Assembly: GCF_000090795.2 (NCBI RefSeq)
Contig: NW_003546325.1
Coordinates: forward strand, 86,157 to 150,156
Length of the DNA: 64,000 nucleotides
Direction of reading: 5' to 3'
DNA from: Amphimedon queenslandica
Taxonomy: Eukaryota; Porifera; Demospongiae; Haplosclerida; Niphatidae
Under the pieces are notes generated by a model. That model was given only the letters and a program-made list of their open reading frames with translations, ran no database searches and was not told where the DNA came from. The stretch's first letter is position 1; the number at the start of each line of letters is the position of its first letter. Position numbers and translations under genes: made by a program. Positions 13,701-25,700 of this stretch are shown piece after piece.

Positions 13701-16700
13701 CTTCAAAAGCTCCAGCATCAATTTGAATATAAGTAGACTCAGTATCTTGAAGAATTGGCTTAGACAGTAAGAGCAGCTCTATATCATCTTCTGCAATAGC
13801 AATGGTAACATCTGGAGAGCTCTCAGTATTGATGATAAAGTTTGAGGAGGAGAGCGTATGATTAACAGTGTTATTGGCATCAGATAATGTGATCAGTGTT
13901 ATATCAGTGGTACTAGTAGTGACTTTGACAGGCTCGTCAAAATGAAGGATTAACTGGAAGGAGTTATTACTATTGCCATCATAAATGAAGTCCCATGTTT
14001 CAAGACTTGGTGCTGTTGTATCGTTAACTATGCTCACAGCAATTAGAGGAGTGGCAGGCTCAGCTAATGGCTGACCAGCAATGTCAGTTACTGCTCCTGA
14101 GGCTAAATTTAAGAAACAGTTTGAAAGACTAGAGCAGAGACCACTGTCAAGTTTCAGAGCATTGATGTCCTGTCTTGCAAACCTAACAGTTACTATTGAG
14201 GTATTGAATGGCTGGACTTGCCCTCCAGTTAATGTGATGGTATCTGAAGAGCCAATGCTTGGAAGGAATGTGAATCGAGAGAAATTAAATGAGTCTTTGT
14301 TAATAACCTCATTAAAGGTGAGTGTAAATATACCCGTGTTTAGATTAAGGGTAAAGTTTGGTCTCAGTTGTGGACTGGTGGTATCTGGTATTATCTGACT
14401 AGCAGGCAGTGATCTGTCTGAAGCAATGAGTGCATTACCATCAGTATCATTAATAGTACCATTATTGATTAGTAGGAATGTGTTTGATATTGTTGTACCA
14501 AAGTCTGCTGCTAGCTTGATCTGGTTTGCATCAGATTCAGTCAGTTCTATCTGTAGTACACGTCCAAGTGAACTGATAACAGTAGCATCCTCCAGTTCAA
14601 CAAATACAGCAGGAGAGTCTGAGCTGCTTTGTATTGTAATCCCAGTTGGATCTAATGTATCAGGATCAACACTCTCACTAAATGTAAGGAGAAGCTGTGA
14701 AGCATTCAAATCCAATGTAAACTGTTCTAGCTCAGGAGGAGTTCGGTCAAATATGTAATCATCAGCTTGAATGGCTATGTCCAGTGCTAGTATTTGCAAA
14801 CCAGTTGTATCCTCAACTGCTGCAAAGCTGTTCCTCAGGAAAGTGTTGCTCCTGGATGTGGCTAAGTTCAGATCATTTTTGATGGCATTTCTATCAACAA
14901 CAGAGAGTGTTATAGTAACAGACACAGTGTTAGTCAGATCATAAACTCCTGATGTTAGATTATAAGAGTATGTAGGACTACTGGCTGAATCTTGGAGTGT
15001 GAAACGATTCACTTCTAATGTATGAGTGGACACTGTCTCAGAGAATGTAAGCACTAGTCTACCAAGATTAGCATCAAAAGTGAAGTTAGTCAGACGAGGT
15101 GGTGTCATGTCAATGCCATGATCTGATGCTCTTTTGGCATCATCATTATCAATCTCAATGATGCTGTTATCAAAGAAATCTTGAGCCATTGTACTAGGGA
15201 AGGAGATGTAGGTATTACTGGAATTAGTACCAAGGTCATTGTATCCCTTGATCCTATTAAGATCAGCTGGTAGTAGGGTAATATTGAATACTTTATTCGA
15301 GAGCATTGTGGTAATAGTGCCACCAGTTAGAACAACACTGTTTGTTAGATCAGAAGTTGACCTCTGTAGCCTGATATCAGTAATATTAAATGATGACTCT
15401 TCAATAGCTTCAGAAAAGCTAAGGATTAGACTCTGAGTGTTAATATTAAGTTCAAAATCAGTGAGAGAGGGTGGTCGGTCATCGCGAATGAGAGAAGTGG
15501 CTCTCTGTACTGTTCTCACTACACCAATGCCAGCAAGATCAGATACAAAATCAGCAGTGATTAGCAAATAGGTATTAAATATGTTGGTTCCTAGGTCAGT
15601 GATGACTCTTATGGCATTGAGATCAGCATCATTCAATGTCACTTGAACAGTGAAATCACTTGCATCAGATGATGAGCCACCAGTGATAGGCACAGATACA
15701 GTATTAGTAGCATTAGAGTCTGGGAGGAATGTCATTTCAGTAACAGACACACCGGCACCATTGACAATATCATTAAAGGTGAGTGTAACTATGCCCTCAT
15801 CCATGTCAAGTGTATAGTTGGTTAGTAATGGAGGGGTAGTATCACCGATAAAGGTATTAACTTGAATGGCAGATGAAGATAGGATGGCAATAGCATCATT
15901 TCCAGCTGTATCTGACAGTGTGCCATAGGACATAAAGAGATGGCTGTTGGATTGAGCTGTGCCAATGTTTGCTTCTAGCTTAATAGCTTGAACATCTTCA
16001 TTAGCTAAATTAATGATAATCTCTCTCTTGTCATTTATATCAGTGTATGAAATGGAGCCACCAGTCAGTGTGTAGTTGGTGCCACCACTTGAAGTCTGTT
16101 GGAGTGTAATGTTAGTGAATACCACATCATCAGAGAGAGGCTCATTGGCTTCTATCCTCATAATACCAGCATCTATATCAAGGAGTGTGAATGTAATACT
16201 TGATGGTGGAGTCTGATCAGGAACATAAGAGTCAACTCTTAATCCATTCCCATTCTCACGAGGAGAGATGTTATTTCTAATTCCTGTTTTACCAGCTCCA
16301 GTGTCACGTATGAAGCTGGTATTGTAAGTAATGTAAGTGTCGCCAGCCTCGGTAGCTAGATCAAGATTAGCTTTAATGTAAATTGAGTCAGTGACAGTCA
16401 GTGTTGTTGAGACTATGTCACTAGGTGTATCAGTGATCTTGATCAAATCAGTGAGTGTGTATCTAGTGTTGTATGAACTAGCATCTTGGAAAGTGAGTTC
16501 TGTTTCTTCCAATACAGCAGCATCAACAATCTCATCAAATGTAAAAGAGAGAGCAAGAGTGTCCATATTGAGATCATAAGACAGTAACTGGGGAGGTGTT
16601 GTGTCTGATATGATACTGTTGGCTCTCTCAGTGGTTACAAATGCACCTGTAGCCAATACAGGGAGTACTTGGTTACCTGCTGGATCTTCAATGAAATATG

Positions 16701-19700
16701 AAGAGAATCGAATAAAGCAAGAAGATTCTTGACGACAGAGAAGTGTATTCAGTTTTATTTCATTAAGAACACTTCTGTGAAGCTTAAGGATAACTGTTGA
16801 GTTGTCCTCTATACTGTAGGTAGCATTGTCTAGATCAACTCCAGGAGCACCAATGATATGTGACTGATGAACTGATATTGTTGTTAGATTGATTGTTGAA
16901 GTGCGCACTTCTTCAGAAAATGAGAGTATCACTTCTCCTGTGTTAAAATCGAATGTCACATACTGAAGTAGAGTAGGCCTTGATGTGTCATCAGTGATAT
17001 TCACAGCTTTGACTGCTTCACCATCAGATATTGCTCTAACTCTGTGAAGGCTAGTATCATTGATGAAAGTAGAGTCGATAATGATGTAGCAGTTATCTAA
17101 CGAAGTACAAAGACCTCTGTCCAATATGCTGGTATAATCAGACAGGCCAAGATCTATGACAACTTGGTTAAAGGACTGGACTGTTGCTGTAGAGCTTGTA
17201 GTGAATGTTAATGGTGTTTCCCCATCAGAACGGGATTGCCTACTTTGTAAGTGAGCTCTGTTAATTTGAATGCTTGAGGCATCTACTGTCTCTGAGAATG
17301 TTAGTATAAGTTCTCTAGACTGGAAATCCACTCTAAATTCTACTAGGAAAGGTTGGTTGTCATCAGGCATGAATTCATCAGCTAAAAGTGTTATGGGCAC
17401 TACTGTATTGTTAGCCATGTCTCGTACAGAAGTAGCAACGAGATTAACATAACTGTTACTCTTCATTGTAGCCAATTGTCTGTTAGCTTTTATTGCATTT
17501 AGATCAGAATCGACCAAATCAAACTCAATTGAGACTGCGTAGTCAATCATAGGAGTGGCTCTACTGAGATGGACAACTTGATCGCTGTTTGACTGATTGT
17601 GGACAATACTGATACCAGTTGGGTCAAGCTTAGTAAGATCTACTGTTTCTGAGAATGTCAATGTTATTACTCCACTATCAATATCCAGTGTAAACCTGTT
17701 AAGCTCTGGCTCCATTCTGTCTGGTATGTAATCAGAGGCTTGTTTACTAGGTAGAGCTGCTATTGGGTTATTAGATGCATCATATACAGAGCTACTGGCA
17801 AGTGATATGTATGAATTGTCAATAGCTGTAAGTAGACCAGTGTTGGAAGCAATAGTGTTGAAATCAGTTTGACCAATTGTAACCACAACCTCATTGCCAT
17901 CAGTACTGTTACTGTAGCTAGAGGAGGTGAGGGTGAAGGCTTGTGTACCATCACTGTTTTGAAGTGTGATGCCAGTAATTTGTAGAGTTGATATAATAAC
18001 TGATTCTGTAAAGTTCAATATCAACTGTCTCTCATTTAGGTCAACAGTAAAGGATTCAAGTATTGGTGGAGCAGTGTCTGGTATATACTGATTAGCTTGA
18101 AATGCCTCTGTAAGCCCATCAAAATCATTTCTATAATAATCAGTAAAGGCATCAGAGGAGATGTTAATGAATGTGTTAGACCTATCAGTAGCAAGCTGAC
18201 TCTTTAGCACCAGACCATCAGTATCATCAATAGAAAGTGATATTATAACAATATGACTGTCATCTGTTGTCACTACACTGGATTGTAACGTGTAAGCTGT
18301 ATCACTAGAGACTGACGTATCATTAGCTTGTAGAGTCACTTGGGACGTGCTAAAAGTAGACACATCAATGACCTCATCAAAAGTCAGTAATAGTCTTGTT
18401 GAATTGAGATCAAATGTGAATCCAACCAGTTCAGGTCCATTGGTATCCTGTACCACAGTGGTAGTGTTAAGAGGAGAGGATGAAGACACTGATATTATAG
18501 GATTACCAAAGGAATCAGAGAATGCAGAAGAGGCTATAACTAAGAATGTATTGTTCTCATTTGTTGCCAAGTCTCTGTCAAGTGTAAGTGCAAAGAGATC
18601 ATCATTGCACAGTCTAACACGACATACTGTAAACTCTTGACATTCAAGTGTGCTACAAGAGAGTGTGTAGTTGGATAAGACTGGCTCACTGGATGTGTTC
18701 TGTAGTGTTAATCCACTAGCATTGAATGAGCTAAGTGGAATTAATTCACTGAATGTCAGCTCTATGAATCTGTTATTGAGATCCAATTCAAAGCCAAGGA
18801 CTTCAGGATTGGTTATATCAGGAGTGAATTGGTCTGGTTGAACAGGTAAGGCATCAGTATTACTGAGAATAGATATTGAGTTATTGTTGTTATCTGATAT
18901 TGCAGTTGATAGCACTGATATAAATGTGTTTCCGGCATTAGTAGCCAGTGAGGACACATTTTGAATAGAGTACAAGTCTGTGTTGCTTAGCTGTAACTGT
19001 ATCAAGGTATTACTGAGAAGTGAAGACACAGTAGAGGGAGTGAGTGCATATGAACCAATAGTAGCTGAGGCAGTGATATTTCTTGAGCCTTGTAAGCTAA
19101 TACTAGTAATGTCTAGAGAACTAAGGTCCACCGTTTCAGAGAAGGTTAGATTCAAAATGGCACTGTCCATATCAATAGAGTATGATATTAGTTCAGGACT
19201 AGTTGTATCAGGATCATATGCCAGGACTTGACGTGCATTTGAACTATTGATTGCAATCACTGAATTATTGAATAAGTCAGCAATGGCACTGCTGGAGAAA
19301 GAAATGAATGTGCTGCTATCATTAGTGGCTAAATCAGTGAGAGCTTTGATACTGTTTAAGTCATCACTTGACAGTGTGATAATAGCAGCAAAACCATTTT
19401 CAGATCTTACTGCAGTTCCTCCTGTTAGACTATATTCAGTGCCTTCTTCATCCATTTCACTCTGTAACTGTATATCACTGAGGACTAATGTACTAATATT
19501 CATTCCTTCAGAGAATGTTAAGTTGAGTACACCTGTATTTAGATCGAGGCTAAAGCTCTGCAGTGATGGTTCTATACTATCAGTAATAAAGTTGGTGACC
19601 TGCTTAGCTTTGCCATCAGTTATAGCTAATACATCTCTACCACTAGTATCATCAATGACTGATGCTCTAAGTGTCAAGTAGGTGTCATCCATTGAAGTAG

Positions 19701-22700
19701 CAACTCCAGCCAATGATTTGATATTAAGGAAATCACTGCTAGACAGCATCACTGTCAATTGATCACCATTACTGCTGTTAGTCCTGGTTCCTTCTGTTAG
19801 TCTATAGGATGGACCATCATCACGATTAACGCCAGACTGTATGACTATTCCAACAGGGTTGAATGTGGTGGATGAAGCAATGTCTGAGAATGTAAGGAAC
19901 AGTACTCCAGTGTTCATGTCAAGGTCGAAATTAAGTAGTTCTAAAATATCGCCAGCAGCTTCATGCTGTCCAGCTCCTATGCACTCAACATCTTCAATAT
20001 CATTCATTGACAAATCTTGCACTGAACCATTAGTAATAGCAAGATATGTATTAGCAATTTCGGTTGCTACTGTTGTATCAATCTTAAGTTTAGTGACATC
20101 AGAACCAATAAGAGTAACAATTAGTTCAACAATAGAAGATGGGCTGTCAGATCCTGTACCACCAGACAATGTGAAAGAAGAGGCACTATCTGAGCAGTTT
20201 GATTTAAGTGTGAAGCCCAGTGGGTTGATAGCTGTACTGACTGGTTCATCAAATGTTAGCGTCAATTGAAATGATTGCAAGTCGAGAGAAAATGATTGAA
20301 GTCTTGGAGGTGTTGTGTCATTAACATAGACATCAACTTGAGTCCCATTACCAGAAGCTAAGTTGGCATTAGGAGTAAGAGCCACATCAGTTACTGTGTT
20401 AGCTGCAATAACAATAAATGAGTCACTGCTATCAGTAGCAAAGTTAGAATTTTTGAGCACATTTAAGTTATTAGTGGTCAGCTTAATGAGTACACGGTTT
20501 GATTCTGGTACAGAGTATGTGCTGTCTGATAGTGTAAGAGAGTCTGAAGGACTAGGCACTGATGTAGCACTCTGTATGGTAACTCCAGTAATAGTCAGGG
20601 AAGAAGGAGTAATGGGCTCGTCAAACTTTAAGCTAACTGTTCCATTATCCATGTCTAATTCAGTTTCTGTCAGTATAGGCCCAGTAGTATCTGGCAGAAG
20701 ATTATCCACGATATAACCAGGAGACTCATCTTCTACCTTTTTCAGAGTATTGCCTGACATGTCCATTAGGAGTGATTCATTAGATTTGATGTAGCAGTTT
20801 CCCCTGTACACACACACATGAGACAGATCCTTTACATTGAACAGATCATCAGGAGAGAGAGTGAATGTGAGTATGTCACTGTTCTCGGTTGGTAGTGAGG
20901 TTACAAATTCAATCTGATAGGTCTCAAGTGGTCTATCATGCAAGCTTTGTAGAATGAGGTACTGTGGCTGGAAGCTTGATGCTAATACTGTTTCAGTGAA
21001 CTGGATTGACATCTCACCAGTTTCAAGGCTAAAAGAGATAAAGTTTAAGAATTCAGGCTGCTTAGTGTCATTGACAACAGTTGCTGCAGGTTCATCAAAA
21101 CTATAGACACCATGTCCAGCCATGTCTTCAGTAGTATTCTCTGGGAAGCTAAGATAGCAATCATTAGCTTCACCATTGGTACAGAGATCAGTGAGCTTTG
21201 TGATAGCATTAAAATCTTCACTGCTTAGCTTTATCTCTACAATGTGTGTGTTACCAGTTATAATGCTACTAGTTGTTAGTGAGTAATTAGAACTAGTTGA
21301 ATCTGTAGAGTTTGCTGATAATTGTACATTAGTTATTACGAATGTAGAGACGTTGACTGTTTCATCAAATGTTACTCGAATGATTCCAGTATTGAGATCA
21401 AAAGCAAATGACGAGGCAGTTGGTCGGATGTTATCACCAGTATAAGTAGATACTCTCCTAGCAGAGAGAGATGTTACTGGTAATAACCTGTTGTTATTCA
21501 TGTCATATATGCTATCTGATGCTAGAGTAATGTAAGTGGTATCAGCAGATATTGCTAATTGAGAGGATTGTGTTATAGCATTCTTATCAGCATCAACAAG
21601 TGTAAACTCTATGACATTATTGAGAGTACGGGAGGCATCACTCTGTCCTGTTAAAGTAACAGAGACTGAGTCATCAAATTGTGATGATTGAAATGCTAAT
21701 AGTCGAGGGTTGAAAGTTGACACATTAACAGTTTCGGAGAATGTCAGTGTGACTCTGTTTGTAGAGAGGTCCAGATCAAATCCAGTTAGGTTAGGTCTCT
21801 TGCGATCAGGCTCAAAGTCAGAGACAGCAAGTGCATCTGAGTCTTCTATTGCAGTGTTAGTGATGCCAGAAGTATCAAAGGCAAAGTTAGAGGCAGCCGA
21901 AAGAAAAACGTTTGATTCTTGTGTAGCTAAATTTGTAGTGGCTTTTATTTCATTGAGATCACTTGCTATTAGGTGCACCAATACGACATTGCTAGACATG
22001 GCAGTCACTTCACTATCAGATAGAGTAACGCTAACAGTTGAGTCATTTTTGGTACTTTGTAGTGTAATGAGTGCTGTATTGATGGTAGATGCATTGACAG
22101 CTTCACTAAATGTCAAATACAGCAATTCTGCTGTGAGATCAATCTCAAATGAAGATAAAGATGGAGGTAAAAAGTCAGCAGTGATGTTGAATGCTTTTAC
22201 AGCTTCCTCTGGACTAATAGCAAGGATAGAATTATCAGATACATCAGTGATGCCATCATAAGGCAGTGTTATGAATGTTGTTTCTATCGTTTGGCCTAAT
22301 GGAGGCAGTGAGAGAATGTTCTCTACATCAGATGTTTCAGCAAAGAAACTAATGGTGGATGAAATTGATGCAGAGACGGTAACATCAAGGAAAGTGTAGT
22401 TAATGGCATCAGAGGATTGTTCTGAGAATAATTGTATTGACGTCAAGTTGAGTGTTGAAGCATTGACAATTTCATTGAAGTATAGCCTCACTTGTAGTTC
22501 ATTGCCTGAGGTCAATAGATCAAATCCATTAAGAACAGGTGGGGAAGTATCTTCAATGAAACTAGTTGCTTTCTTAGCAGCAGTGCTTGGTACTGCATTG
22601 GCAAATACACGAGAAGTGTCTCTCAAAGCTGTTCCAGTGTAGTATAAGTATGTGGTGTTTACATCAATGCCAAAAGTGATTACACTCTTTACTTTATTAA

Positions 22701-25700
22701 GATCGGTATTTAGCAAAGTGATATTAATGACACGAGCATCATCTTCAGTTGATGTTCCACCAGTCAGTGTAACGAAATCACCTCCATCGACTTCAGACTG
22801 CAAGCTAAATTGATTAACCTGAACTGATTCTGCTAAAACAACTTCAGAGAATGTAAGTGAAAGGACTCCACTGTCAAGATCAAATAAAAAGTCATTTAGT
22901 TCAGGAGGTGTTGTATCATTAATGACATTAGATGCTTGTAGAGCATTGTTAACAAAGATACCCTCAACATCAAGTCCAGAGGCATCTTCAATAGCTCCAG
23001 GATTCATGACAAGATATGTGTTGGATATTTGAGTACCGAGACTTGTTGTTCTTTGAAGGAAAGACAGATCATCAATGTTAAGATCTAGTGTTAGTATAGG
23101 GCCATAGTCTGGAGTGATGGAGTCAGAGCCTGTGAGTCTCCTGTCTGTCAGTAGCCTTGAGACTTGAACATTCTGGACACTTTGTAGTGTTACCTGCAAA
23201 TACAAAAAAGTATAATTACTAAAAAGCATGCTTTATGAAGTGACAAACACTACAATAGTACATGTACACATGTGGCTTTTGAAGCAACTTTAATTATTAT
23301 TTATGCAATATTTATTACTACTAGTAAGACAATTACAAATTACTACATACCTGTGATAGCTGCAGTGAAGATGCTGATACTGTTTCACTGAATGTGAGTA
23401 GTATTGTTCCATGATTCAGATCCAGTACAAATTCTGTCAGTGTAGGAACTGTTGTGTCAGGCTCCACAGAAGATGAAGGTCTTGCATTAGCAACTGATAC
23501 CATTTCAATGGCATTCTTAGTCAAATCTCTCACTGCATCAGACAAGAAACGTATGTATGTATTAGCTGGTTCTGTTCCTAGATCAGTGATAGCTTTTAAG
23601 TCGTTGAGATCTGTTGATGTTAAATTGATTGTGATGATAGGTCCGTTATCAGCTGATACATCACCACCAGTTAAACGTAATGATGAGCCACCAGTAGATG
23701 TACCATTGACAAGAAATATTAAACCAGGATTAAAGGAACTGGCAGAGACAGACTCAGAAAATGTGAGCTTTAGCACTCCAGTGTTAAGATCAAGAGTGAA
23801 ATCAGAGAGTGTTGGTGGCATAGTGTCAATTATGTGACTTTGAGCTCTTTCAGCTGAATCGCTTGATATCTCAGTGATACTGTTACCAGTCATATCAGAT
23901 ATTGCTAGGGAGGTCAGTGATAGGAAAGTATTAGAAGTGTCATTGGCAAATTCTACTCTCTCCTTAAGATAATTGAGATCAGTGTTATCAAGGTAGTACA
24001 CAAAGAAGCTTCCAGTTGTGTTTGGTTGTGAAACTCCATCATCAGAAAGCATTAGAGTGAGTGTAGTAGGATCAGAATCATTGCTAGTGCTCTGCAATGT
24101 GATCTCACTTGGTCTGAAACCTGAAATATTAACTGTTTCACTGAAGCTCAAGTTAAGTGCTCCAAGGTCTAAATCCAGTACAAATTGCTCTAGTGTTGGG
24201 TGTGTCATGTCATTGATAAAAGTACCTGCTTGTAGTGTATCAGTGAACACAATCTCAATCATTGGATTATTGAAGTAGTCATATACTGTATTACCAGATC
24301 CACTGATGTATGTATTAGCACGGTTGGTAGCAAGATCATTTAATGCCTTAATGCCATTGCTGTCAATTGGTGAGAGAGTCAGTCGGATGGTGTAATAGTC
24401 AATATTAAGTATAGTGCCCCCTGTTAGTCTATAAGATGTTCCTGTTGTGCCGTCTGATCTGTCATAGAGTGCTAGCTCAGAAGCATCAAATCTATCAGCA
24501 TTAACAGGGTCATTGAATGTGAATAGGATAACTCCACTGTCCAAGTTAAAGGTATAATTAAGCAGTGTTGGCCCTGTATTGTCTCTGTTATAGTCTAGCG
24601 CAGGTAGTGCATTGGTAGATAGTACTGGTGTAATAGTGTTACCAGCAGGATCAGTGAAAGCATTTGCTGCAAAAGATAAGTAACTGTTAGCTAATGAGCG
24701 AGCAATACTAGAATCAATCTTGATGTCTTTTAGATCCACAGCAGAGAAAGTGATGACAATCCGTGTGCTCTGTGCATTGAATGAAGTAGCTGTACCTCCA
24801 GTCAATGGTATAGTAGTACCACCAGTCTGTGTAGACTGTAACTGTAGCCCATTGAAGTTTACTCCAGATGGAAGGATGGGCTCATTGAATGAGACATGTA
24901 GTCTTCCTTCATCCATATCAAGGAGAGTGAAGCTAATTGCTACTGGATCAATGGTGTCATTTATTAGACTGTCAATTTGCAGTGGATTGACAGCATTGAC
25001 ACGAGGAGTAACACTGAGACCTGCAGAAGCATCATTGATCATATTTCCAGTGTAAACTATATAGGTATTGTTTATATTAGTAGCAATATTGTCATCGGCT
25101 TTGATATTATTAATGTCATTAGTGGAGAGAGTAAATTCAATTGTTGTGACAAATGAGTCTGTTATCACTCTCAGACCAGCAGGATCTAATGTGATTGACT
25201 TAGTTGCATTAGCAGACCCTTGAATGGATATGAATTCACTCCTGAAGGTACGATAGTCAACTGTTTCATCAAACTCAATGGACATTATGTTTGAGGTAAG
25301 ATTCAAACTGAATGAGACAGCTTGTGGAGGAGTATTATCAGGAGTAAGTGTACCGGCAACATATGAGGAACCAGCCACTGCATCAGTAAGAGCCACAAGC
25401 TGATTACCAGACATGTCTTCAGCAAAATCAGATGTTAATCTTACATGACAAACAGACTCAAGAGCACACAGGATTGAGTCTAACTGCTTGGCTTTGAGTG
25501 CATTGAGATCAGTGTCTGTGATGTTAATGACAATAGATGGACCATCTTGACTAAGAGTGGAACCACCAGTGAAAGTGTATGAGTCAAAACCAGAGAGAGC
25601 TGAAGAGAATTTGTTTTGCAGAGTGATGGCTGTGAAATCAATTGATGACACATTGACTGTTTCAGAGAAGGAGAGGGTAATAGTGCCAGCATCAAAGTCA

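Larger units (their letters stand above)
12532..21054 (-). repeat. Higher-order repeat unit 5 (23 domains, 2,841 residues), reference unit
   Basis: Intron-free unit used here as reference; its 23 domains are listed individually and their lengths (118 to 130 residues) sum to 2,841. It shares an extra cysteine pair in register 3 with unit 4. It has private features: four cysteines in register 7, a cysteine pair in register 19 and loss of P-L-G-Q in register 20. Confidence 0.96.

Noticed and set aside
21710-22261. Plus-strand open frame of 183 codons
   Set aside because: Antisense to unit 4 domains; repeats the S-E-N-V pattern seen in most antisense frames, so it is a by-product of the T-F-S-E codons.
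22903-23229. Methionine at 23229 as start of a second gene
   Set aside because: The residues from 23229 to 23194 are intron sequence ending in a CAG acceptor. Removing them joins a split domain perfectly in phase 0.
23255-23275. Palindromic GTACATGTAC and neighbouring CATGTG motifs inside intron 1
   Set aside because: Short AT-rich palindromes are expected by chance in intron sequence; there is no further regulatory context.
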